From Buddleja alternifolia (lineage: Eukaryota > Streptophyta > Magnoliopsida > Lamiales > Scrophulariaceae): 64,000 bases of DNA. Shown piece by piece: positions 1-7,953 of the stretch (positions are counted from its first letter, which is position 1; each line of letters begins with the position of its first letter). The DNA is taken from positions 39,368,423 to 39,432,422 of the forward strand of contig CM033394.1 in assembly GCA_019426215.1 (NCBI GenBank), read 5' to 3'. Below the pieces are notes generated by a model. The model saw only the letters and a program-made list of their open reading frames with translations. It did not search any database and was not told where the DNA came from. The position numbers were made by a program, and so were the translations under genes.

Positions 1-350
1 AAAGGTTAGAACTAATTGACAAGATTTAAGACAAAAAAAAAAAATCAAATTATTTGGAAAGTTAGTGTTACATCATTTAAATTGATTTCCTTCTTAAACA
101 TTTATGTATTTGGTAATGTTACTATCTCTCTCATAACATAATAGTGTACAATTCTCATTTTTTTTTTTGAACAAATTGTACAATTCTCATTAGCAAACAT
201 CTGATAATATTATCAGCATATAATGTCTTTTTCCTTTAACATGAACTGATATGGTGAAGCTGGCCCCACCACCAATGTCCCACGTGGGAAACAATGAGTA
301 TGAAAGAATTTATAAAAGATTGCTAGAAAACCTCAGTACTCGGGTATAAC
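1..350. other. AT-rich intergenic DNA, no gene seen
   Basis: No coding, RNA or terminal-repeat structure could be supported here. The last eight bases (343-350, ggtataac) are the left target-site duplication of the hAT-type element that follows. Confidence 0.5.
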
Positions 351-1310
351 CAAGGTCTTAAATATCAATTTTGGAGTAGATATTAATGTAGTAAATTTAC
401 GAAAATTTTTATGGAAATTTTGGGGATATTCAAAATTTCGGTGTCGATTTTAAAGAAATCATGAAAATTTATAAAAATATTTGGAAATTTGCAATAAAAT
501 TTTGAATAACTTTAATTATCATTCTTATGCATCTTTTACATCAATAATATTCTATAAATAATATATGGATAATGAATTTGTTAAATAATATTACTAAAAA
601 CTGTTGCGAAAAATATGAAATAAATATAATTTGATAGTAAGATAATAACCAAATCTCATAGAAACTTCATTAAAATAAAATGTACTAAGATTTAAGTAAA
701 AGTTAATACTCAATACCATATCGAGTTTCTAGGAGGATCGAAATCGCTATCACTAGTATCTGTCCTACCTCTACTTTCATAATCCAAGTGAAAATTATTA
801 GTTATATGTTGACAATATTCCGCCCATGATATGGAATATTGGTAGTACTGCATATAATGATGATGATGATATCCTTCTGGTGTTGAATCTTGAAGAACCC
901 TAATGGGTACAACATACTCGACAAGAGTAGTAACATAAACGTGTGGCAAAAGATATGAGTAGGGTTGATGTGGCATTGTATCCACTGAGTATCCACTATG
1001 TGTCCAAGGTGGACACATATTATGTGAATTCGATCCATATTATGTGCATAAATATAATTTTCTATAATTTTCTAATTATATGATATTTTAAAAAAATTAA
1101 AAATATAAAAAAAAAATTAGGCCGAAATTTCGGTTTCAGTAAATATCGGGTTTCGGCCGAAATTTTGACAAAAATATTTTAAATTTCGGGAAAATTTCGG
1201 GTTTCGGTCGAAATTTCGGAAGATATTCTGCAAAATTAGATCGAAGGTTCAATTTTGCTTCGGAAACTTCAACCGAAATTTCGGTGTTTCAGTCGAAATT
1301 TTAGACCATG
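351..1310. mobile_element. Non-autonomous hAT-type DNA transposon, about 960 bp
   Basis: The element begins caaggtcttaaat and ends in the imperfect reverse complement of catggtctaaaat. It is flanked by the 8-bp direct repeat ggtataac (343-350 and 1311-1318). Eight-bp duplications with short CA..G ends are the hallmark of the hAT superfamily. The interior is rich in gaaatttcgg motifs on both strands. A 102-codon open frame on the minus strand (710-1018) ends in a low-complexity His/Tyr-rich tail followed by a Ser/Asp/Pro-rich end. It could be the C-terminal remnant of a transposase, but I cannot confirm this and do not call it a gene. Related copies lie at 1670-1985 (truncated) and 31354-32084 (inverted, complete). 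Confidence 0.75.
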
Positions 1311-1669
1311 GGTATAACTACTAAAAATCCTTTTGGTAGTCACTGTTGCTCAATTCCAAGTTATGTTTAGTGAGTTTAGAGGCACGCATCACGTGTAACG
1401 GCCTCGAAAGCCCGAGGTGTTGCAAATATTTATATAAACTGTACCACCAATTATAACATACATGTAAACATTTGTATATGTTGATATTTTCATATATAAT
1501 TTATATTAAATAACTGTGTCCAAATTCTACAATAATTTACCTCCATAATATATCTTGTTATCTTGTTCGTATCGTCCATATTATATCGTGTTTGTATCGT
1601 CTTTGTCCATACAACATAGCTTTGAGCGTAGGAAACTACAAAGTGGGAAGCACATTCTGTAGGTTGAAC
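1311..1669. other. Intergenic DNA between two hAT copies
   Basis: AT-rich sequence with no supportable gene. A 60-codon minus-strand frame (1490-1672) has no recognisable features. Confidence 0.4.
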
Positions 1670-1985
1670 CAATGTCTTAAATTTCGGTTGTGGGGTAGAT
1701 ATTGGTATAGTAAATTTACGAAAATTTCGATAAAAATTTCGGGGATATTCAAAATTTCGGTTTCGATTTTAAAGAAATCATGAAAATTAATAAAAATATT
1801 TGAAAATTTACAATAAAATTTTGGGTAACTTTAATTATCATATTTATGCATTTTTTACATCACTAATATTTATATATAATATATGGATAATAAATTTGTT
1901 AAATAATACCACTAAAAACTGTATATAATGATGATAACGATATCCTTCTGATGCTGAATCTTGAAAAACCCCAATAAAACAGTAT
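1670..1985. mobile_element. Truncated copy of the same hAT-type family
   Basis: Starts with caatgtcttaaatttcggt, matching the left end of the 351-1310 element. It stays collinear with it for about 250 bp, then jumps by an internal deletion to the region equivalent to about 850-900 of that copy and stops. No right terminus or target duplication is visible, so this is a decayed fragment. Confidence 0.65.
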
Positions 1986-2554
1986 AATTTCTTCAATCAT
2001 ATTTATTTTCAGAATGGAGTAATACAATTTCTTCAATCGTTTTCATTTTTAGATTTTTATTTTACTGTTTTTTACGATTGGGAGTAAGTGGTAGGTCTGA
2101 AATTTCAATGTTCTACTCTTTGACGTGACCATCCGACCCATGTGAATTTCCATAAAAGTCAAATAAACACAACTTTTTCCTTAAAAAGATAAAAATAAAG
2201 AACAATCAAGTAATCAACCCATTCACTTTCGTATGCACATACGATTGTACATCATCTGCATCTGATGCGCTTATGTAGATTGATGACAAGACTTCTCAAG
2301 AGAATTGACCTCAAAATTGTTCTGTTCGATCAAAACAGTTTTTTCACAAAATACTATTCCATCTGATGGCGCTCATGTAAATACAATCAGGCTTGTTCTA
2401 AACAAAGAAAAACAGACATCAATTTTGCCAACTTTCTTTCGATTCACTATTCAAAATGGAACTTGAATTCTCACAAAACAACTCACATTCAAACATATAT
2501 TTTTTTAATAAAAATCATATTCTATCAACTTTAATCATTACTTATTTTCTCTAA
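1986..2554. other. Intergenic DNA, nothing recognised
   Basis: AT-rich, without a convincing open frame, terminal repeat or RNA gene. Confidence 0.4.
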
Positions 2555-2751
2555 ATGTCTCATAACGAAACAACTGCACTCTCTATTTTCATTGATAGGA
2601 GACTAAGGCTCAATAAAATCATTATATTCTAAACGTCTCATATCGAAACACCTGCACCCTCTATTTTCATAGATAGGAATAAAGGTGTAAATACTAAATA
2701 GGCCCTTAAAAAGGCCGGTCTGTTGAAGGCCTATCAAGGCCTGCCTTTTCA

Positions 2752-3062
2752 TAATGGATGTATTTGGATTTACTTTTTAGTTAATAAGTCCATTTGTAGA
2801 ATGAACTTTTTAAAATGAGCATTTCAAATAAGTGTTTTTAAAAATGCAAAGTATTTGGCAAAATTACACTTAAAGTAACTTCTTATAAAAGTGTTAAAGA
2901 TAAAATTTCAAAAGCCACTAATATACACTTTTTCCAAATGAACTTTTGGAGAAGTGACTTATTCCAAACGTCCATTTAAATTTAATTACCAAACAACTAA
3001 AATTTTCACAAATGGACTTCCACCTCCAAAAGTCCATTTGAAAAGTGTTACTAAACGCATTC
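2752..3062. mobile_element. Probable MITE with imperfect terminal inverted repeats
   Basis: The left end (gtatttgg...taagtccatttg) and the reverse complement of the right end (gcgtttag...aatggacttttgg) are similar. The interior alternates the words aatggactt and aagtccatt. No coding capacity. The target duplication could not be defined, so the superfamily is left open. Confidence 0.45.
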
Positions 3063-3120
3063 AATATTCTAAACGTCTCATATCAAAATACCTGCACCCT
3101 CTATTTTCGTAGATAGGAGT

Positions 3121-3693
3121 AGGGGTGGGTGTTCGGGTTATTCAGACCCCGAACCGACCAGATCGGGTTCCGCTTATTCGGGTAAAAATCGGGTTCGGGT
3201 TTATACCAAACCCGAACTCCATAATTCGGTTCGGGTTTTTATTTTGTTCGGAGAATTTGGGTTCCCGAACAAGCCGAATTAGAATGAAAAAAAAAATTAA
3301 AAAAAATATTAAGAGTTAAGAAGATAGCCTACTCAACACTCAATAAGAATTTCTGCTGCTCACTCTCAGTCTCTCACACAAAACAAAGGCACAATGCCTC
3401 TGTTTTTCAGCTCACAGCTAAAAGACTGCCATGTTTTTCCATTTACATGTGAAAAACAGAGGCAAAATTGCCTCTGTTTTGTTCAGCCCCAAATGATTCA
3501 TTTAAAAGTTTTTGGGCCTCTATTTTAAGAGGCCCAATAATTTGTCCAAAAAAATTGAATTGAACTTGTAAAATTTTTCGGACCCCGAACAAGCCGAACC
3601 CGATTAAACCGATTAATTCGGTTCGATTTCGGGTGGCTATATTCCAAACCCAAACAAGCCAAACCCGACAAACCAAACCGAACGCCCACCCCT
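3121..3693. mobile_element. MULE-like non-autonomous element, 573 bp
   Basis: Terminal inverted repeats aggggtgggtgttcgggtt (left) and aggggtgggcgttcggttt (right, reverse complement). The flanks are agataggagt (3111-3120) and agatatgagt (3694-3703), a 10-bp target duplication with one mismatch. A duplication of 9-11 bp points to the Mutator-like superfamily. Both ends of the interior carry alternating gggttcggg/cccgaaccc motifs able to fold back. No transposase is present. Confidence 0.65.
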
Positions 3694-3703
3694 AGATATG
3701 AGT

Positions 3704-3900
3704 AAAGGTATAAACTGGCCTTTAAAAAGGCCCGGCCTGTTAAAGGCCTATTTACGGCCGGACCTTTAAAGGCCTTGGCCCATTAAGTTTGGCCTTTTTA
3801 AGGCCTTGACCCATTAAAAGTCTGGTTAATATCTAGGCCAAGGCCGGGCCGGGCCAGTCTTTTTCACCCCACGGACCGAAAAAACCCAGCCCTCCATTTA
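3704..3900. repeat. AGGCC/GGCCT-rich low-complexity stretch
   Basis: About 180 bp of repeated ggcct and aggcc words in both orientations (for example ggccgggccgggcc near 3842), GC-rich compared with the surroundings. Related sequence occurs at 2699-2750. No coding meaning is evident; it probably belongs to the local duplicated repeat. Confidence 0.5.
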
Positions 3901-4138
3901 AAAAATTTTTAGACTATGGAAGACGCTCAAGCCATTAAAACTCAACTAAAATAAACTACTACAGAGAGAAAGCTAGGAAACCAAAACAAATACCCTTTCA
4001 GTACACTCCGCCTTGCCAAAAGGCTCATATATCTATATCAGCTACCAAGAGGTGCTCAAAAGAGTAGAAGCTCCAAAGCATTACGTACTAACAAGCCCAG
4101 GAAGCAAATTTCTTGTCATCTAGTCTACACAATCAAAA
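3901..4138. other. Intergenic DNA, no gene seen
   Basis: No supportable feature up to the left target duplication of the LINE fragment. Confidence 0.4.
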
Positions 4139-4167
4139 TACCGAATAATGCCACTTTGAACACAATA

Positions 4168-4409
4168 AGCCCAGGAATATAGACTTGTGCAATATTTGTA
4201 GAGAATCAAACCAACCGGCAGATTATTTGGTGAAGAATGGTTTTCACCATTCGGTGAAGAACATGGAGGATATGGATTACCAACTTCAAGTTCTCATGGA
4301 GCAAGATAGAGGAGGAGCCACTTGGCCTCGCAACATAACTACCAACCCGGGTTTGTCGGGTTGAGATAGACTAGGGTTCCCCCCTTCATTCGTATGAAAA
4401 AAAAAAAAA
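4168..4409 (+). mobile_element. 5'-truncated LINE with RNase H tail, poly-A and long target duplication
   Basis: A near-perfect direct repeat of 29 bp (4139-4167 and 4410-4438, one mismatch) brackets about 242 bp that end in a run of A residues. The plus-strand translation begins IDLCNICRESNQPADYLVKN, which resembles the C-terminal RNase H segment of plant L1-type LINEs (the R-E-x-N-x-x-A-D-x-L-x-x-x-G pattern). The short length, long target duplication and poly-A tail fit target-primed reverse transcription with 5' truncation. The coding part ends at a stop near 4364. Confidence 0.7.
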
Positions 4410-4438
4410 TACCGAATAATGCCACTTTTAACACAATA

Positions 4439-5196
4439 TCGTAACATTTATGTCTGTCTCAACTTTCATACAGATGCATGCACGCTATTATATTTCCTAC
4501 TTTCAGACCTAGTCAAAGATAACTCAGGTAATAAAAGTTGGTGCCACTCATAACGGATTGATCTTCAGAAGATCGCAAGCGATGAACCTCCTACGAGAAT
4601 GTCCTCAATTAAACATTTTAATATAGTCACTACTCACACTCCATTAATCCCATGTAGACAAAACAAGCAGACATGTATAATATAGAATCGTTACTCCCAC
4701 TCCATCAACCCCACAGAGAAAATAAGCACACAGATGCACGACTGTTCCGACATATTAGTACAACACGAAGCATGGAATGAGTATCCACTAGCCCTTATTA
4801 TCAGGGAGCACGAACTCAGTCAGGCCTCCATATTAAATTAACCAGAAAAAGCATTATGCACAAGATGGCTAATCGAACCCAAAAAGCGACTAAAAAAAGA
4901 GGATCAAAGAAACAGACCACATCACATAAAGTTCCTCTGTCCCTTTTAGGAGGGCATAGACTAAAACAAGTATAACTCAAAGAAAGGATTACTACTGCTA
5001 AGAAATCGCATTCCATTGACTTGAAAACTTGAGCCTTGGGCTTCTCCAAACTTACTAATTTGATACATATTTCTCAAATGAACTTGAGCCTGAGTCTAAA
5101 TCCAACTTTACTAGTTTAACACATGCTTGTGTATTGTTTCCAGCCACATTATTAAGCACAACTGTCAACATAGTTAACGATTTCAAATTTACTTTA
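4439..5196. other. Intergenic DNA downstream of CPN10
   Basis: No supportable gene. A 77-codon minus-strand frame (4816-5049) has a Cys/Leu-rich hydrophobic composition typical of chance frames in AT-rich DNA, and shows no family resemblance. Confidence 0.4.
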
Positions 5197-5625
5197 TCAA
5201 TAAACAAAAACCAGACTAACAAAATGAGGACCAGAAATAAAAGCAAACGCATAAATATGAAGTCCTCATATATCATTAGTTCTCAAAAGAAGTTCAAAAT
5301 ATCTCCAATAGGTTACATCATAACCGCATCACCAGCAAGGAAACTCGAAAGAACAAAATCGCAATCAATTACTCCAACATTAAACCTCAATTGACAGATT
5401 CAATTTCACTTTATAACTAAAACAAATACGAGACTAACAAAATGTGGACCAAAAATAAAAGCAGCAGCAGAAATAAGAAGTCCTCATATATCATTAGATT
5501 AGATTGCAAAAATCTAAAAACTGTCCCAATAGGCAACATCTTTATCAATCAACCGAGACATCCACAAGAAAACGAAAAACGAACATTAAACCTCAATTGA
5601 CAATCCACAGATTACAATCACTGAT
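5197..5625. repeat. Degenerate tandem duplication beside the CPN10 3' end
   Basis: The phrases gactaacaaaatg-ggacca and agtcctcatatatcattag occur at about 5216-5279 and again at about 5432-5497. The phrase cattaaacctcaattgaca occurs at 5378 and 5584. Spacing is 205-218 bp, so the immediate 3' flank of the chaperonin gene has been duplicated in tandem and then diverged. Confidence 0.6.
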
Positions 5626-6092
5626 CAGTCATGAAGAATCCCCAATATATCTTCATCCCTATACAAATGGTACCTGCATATCACCCCCACACACAATTAG
5701 CCACAATTCATGAAACGCAATCCAAACAAATACACAATCTCCGACGACAAAAAACTCACTCTTTTTCGCCCAATTTGACTTCCGTTCCGCCATACTCAGG
5801 CAAGAGAACAGTTTCGCCTTCTTTAACAGCGACCGGAATAGTACTCCCTGATTTGTCGCGCAGCCCTGGCCCAACCGCAACAACTTTACCAGAGTTCAAC
5901 TGCAGACATATTGCACAATTTCGCATCATAATTTCCAATCAATTTTGAACAGAAAACACGAACAAATTAAACCTAACAAAGTGGTACCTTGGATGATCTC
6001 TCAGGTAGGAGAATACCGGCGGAGGTTTTGGAAGGGGGGATGAGTTTCTCCACGAGGACTCTGTTGAGAGTTGGGATCAATCGTTTAGCCAT
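5625..6092 (-). CDS. CPN10: 10 kDa chaperonin, mitochondrial type (GroES homologue)
   Basis: Complete three-exon gene: exon 1 6092-5988, exon 2 5899-5760, exon 3 5673-5625, with GT-AG introns. The total is 294 nt for 97 residues, the usual length for plant mitochondrial CPN10. The protein starts [20 protein letters not shown], contains the mobile-loop region [13 protein letters not shown], then [12 protein letters not shown] and [18 protein letters not shown], and ends with [10 protein letters not shown]. All of these are hallmark GroES-fold segments. CPN10 caps the CPN60 chamber in the matrix and helps fold imported proteins. Organelle CPN10s are often imported without a cleaved presequence, and none is visible here. 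The start is fixed by family length and by the Met-Ala-Lys context. The exon junctions are inferred from splice consensus plus family alignment from memory. The 3' flank is tandemly duplicated. Confidence 0.95.
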
Positions 6093-6126
6093 TATAGATC
6101 GGATTTGTAGATACAGAAAGTGTACG

Positions 6127-6134
6127 TATATAAT
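6127..6134 (-). promoter_or_regulatory. Candidate TATA box of CPN10
   Basis: The minus strand reads ATTATATA about 35-42 bp upstream of the CPN10 start codon. If used, the 5' leader would be very short, so the assignment is tentative. Confidence 0.35.
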
Positions 6135-6199
6135 GCTAGTGTTGTTTTGTGGTTGGGGGTGATAAATAGAAAGGGGGAGCTGAGTTGTGAGATGATGGT

Positions 6200-6209
6200 A
6201 GAAGGTTCT
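6200..6209. promoter_or_regulatory. Heat-shock-element-like palindrome upstream of CPN10
   Basis: agaaggttct fits the nGAAnnTTCn arrangement bound by heat-shock factors. It lies about 110 bp upstream of the CPN10 start codon and about 70 bp upstream of the candidate TATA box. Only two perfect units are contiguous, so strength is uncertain. Heat induction of mitochondrial chaperonins makes the location sensible. Confidence 0.45.
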
Positions 6210-6400
6210 AGGCTTTATTGTTGAGAGGGGCTAGGGTTCTACAAGGGTTTTAGTGTTAAATTGTTGTTCTGTCCTCCAAACGTTTGGCTTTGGGCCAAAT
6301 TTAAAAATAAAATAAAATAAAATAATTGGTCCTTTCCTTATAATTATAAATAATAAATAACTTTTTTTCCATATTTGGTTCTTAGAGGAACTTATAGGGA

Positions 6401-6513
6401 AAATTCTATGCTGGGCGAGGGCCATTGGATCCCCCCACATGGGGGGTTAAATGGGATTTTGACCCCCCCTGTTGGGGGGATCCAACGGCTCTCGGCCCAG
6501 CATAGAACAGCCC
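6401..6513. mobile_element. Small fold-back MITE
   Basis: ttctatgctgggc near 6404 is repeated inverted as gcccagcatagaa ending near 6507, and the palindrome continues inward through attggatcccccc. A 12-bp direct repeat, aacttataggga, flanks the element (6389-6400 and 6514-6525), which suggests a target duplication at or just beyond the MULE range. No coding sequence. Confidence 0.55.
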
Positions 6514-6539
6514 AACTTATAGGGACTGACAAGTGACCA

Positions 6540-6700
6540 AGACGGTATTTGTGTAAGTTTATAAGCTCATCAAAATATTTTATAAGATATTTAGGAGCAT
6601 CTGAGTGACGTAAAGTTATTTGGACAAATTTGTTTAGGAGGAGCTAATAAGCTCCTTAAACAAAATGTTAGGAGCTTATAAAAAATCTTTCTCACATCCA
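6540..6700. repeat. Degenerate copy of the ataagctc MITE family
   Basis: Words such as taagtttataagctc, ataagatatt and ttaggagcttataa recall the better-preserved element at 16321-16600. The ends are lost. Confidence 0.35.
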
Positions 6701-6981
6701 AAATATGATGTTTAGGTGTGAGCATGACTCAACAATTGAAGTTCAATGGTGAAAGTAAGAAATTAAGAAAATGGAGATAACTGCTTTAAAATTCACCTTG
6801 ACTAATCAATTACTACTAATTCAAAAGAAAAGGTTTTTGGAACTCTTCATCATCAACCTTTTATTTTTGTTTTTGTGAAATTACTCTTTAAGTACACTAG
6901 AACATAAAGAATAATGGAATAAGTACTGTGACATTTTTGAAGCAGAAATAGAAAACAAAGCCGTCAAAAACAAACAACAAA

Positions 6982-7063
6982 GTGGTCGTGCCGGAGTGGT
7001 TATCGGGCATGACTAGAAATCATGTGGGCTCTGCCCGCGCAGGTTCGAATCCTGCCGACCACG
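6982..7063 (+). tRNA. tRNA-Ser (anticodon AGA)
   Basis: An 82-nt type II (long variable arm) tRNA. The acceptor stem gtggtcg pairs with cgaccac (7056-7062), with discriminator G at 7063. The anticodon stem catga/tcatg encloses the loop ctagaaa, giving anticodon AGA. The long variable arm (gtgggctctgcccgc) is diagnostic of serine. The T-loop and B box ggttcgaatcc lie at 7042-7052. There is no intron and no encoded CCA. A run of five T follows at 7065-7069 and would terminate RNA polymerase III. It lies between the divergent CPN10 and SEC12-like genes. Confidence 0.95.
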
Positions 7064-7519
7064 ATTTTTACATTTTCATCATCTTTTTATTTTTTAATTT
7101 CTTTGTTTCTAGCTAATGAGAATCTGAAATCCCATATTGGAGAAAAAAGGATGTAGTATATTGATGATATTAAATTCCTATTTTCCTTTTGAATTAATTA
7201 TGTAAAAAAAGGGTTAATATTATTAATTGCTTCAATTTCTAATTAAATATGCACTTGTCAATTTCTCATTTGTGTATTACTATTTCCTGCCGACCACGAT
7301 TTTTACATTTTCATCATCTTTTTATTTTTTAATTTCTTTGTTTCTAGCTAATGAGAATCTGAAATCCCATATTGGAGAAAAAAGGATGTAGTATATTGAT
7401 GATATTAAATTCCTATTTTCCTTTTGAATTAATTATGTAAAAAAAGGGTTAATATTATTAATTGCTTCAATTTCTAATTAAATATGCACTTGTCAATTTC
7501 TCATTTGTGTATTACTATT
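7050..7519. repeat. Perfect 235-bp tandem duplication starting in the tRNA 3' end
   Basis: 7050-7284 and 7285-7519 read identical base for base by eye. The unit begins with the last 14 nt of the tRNA-Ser (tcctgccgaccacg) and its terminator, so the second copy carries a truncated tRNA tail only. Identity implies a recent event or recent conversion. Confidence 0.9.
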
Positions 7520-7528
7520 GTGGAATAA

Positions 7529-7715
7529 CAACGGGGTTGGTTTAAATAGTAAACAGCTCGGTTACGCTTAAGCAAGATTTCAAATTCGATTCCTTATGCA
7601 CGCAGTTACCCCTGTTGGGAGACTCACCCATCAGGCCAGGTGTGCGATCCGGGTCGACCAACAGATTAGTTCGACAATGTTCGGAATAATGTGATAGGCA
7701 AAAAAATAAAATAAA
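7529..7715 (+). mobile_element. SINE-like retroposon with 12-bp target duplication
   Basis: About 187 bp flanked by attgtggaataa (7517-7528 and 7716-7727) and ending in an A-rich tail (aaaaaaataaaataaaa). The 5' part has A-box-like (gggttggtttaaatagt) and B-box-like (caaattcgattcc) sequences spaced as in a tRNA-derived polymerase III promoter. No coding capacity. The family is not identified. Confidence 0.7.
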
Positions 7716-7930
7716 ATTGTGGAATAAACCTCACACACTAATCAAATAAATATTTGTCAATTTTTATTGGTCACGTCACTTGAATATGGTAAAAAATGTT
7801 TTATAAAATGGAACATGGATGAATACAGAATAGTACCGTTCCAACTCGTTTCATTTTTAGTGTTCCGCTCAGATCACAAGTCAAAACCACGTTCCCCAGG
7901 CGAGAGAGAGGCTCTTTGCAAAAGATAAAA

Positions 7931-7953
7931 TATAAGAGAGAGAGAGAGAGAGA
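7931..7953 (+). repeat. GA microsatellite in the 5' leader of the SEC12-like gene
   Basis: An (AG)n run directly abuts the start codon at 7954. GA/CT tracts are common in plant 5' leaders. Confidence 0.7.

Larger units (their letters stand above)
2555..3790. repeat. Locally duplicated segment, three imperfect copies
   Basis: A phrase of the form taaacgtctcatat-c-aaa-a-ctgcaccctctattttc, then agatagga, recurs at about 2557-2606, 2626-2683 and 3067-3120. In the second copy it runs on into an AGGCC-rich stretch (2699-2750). In the third the continuation is found only after the inserted MULE-like element, from 3694. The duplication therefore predates that insertion. Confidence 0.65.

Noticed and set aside
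4816..5276. Hydrophobic minus-strand frames near CPN10
   Set aside because: Two adjacent frames of 73-77 codons lie in AT-rich 3' flank with no conserved motif and no splice logic.
7285..7298. Second tRNA gene
   Set aside because: Only the last 14 nt of the tRNA were duplicated; there is no acceptor 5' half, anticodon or A box.
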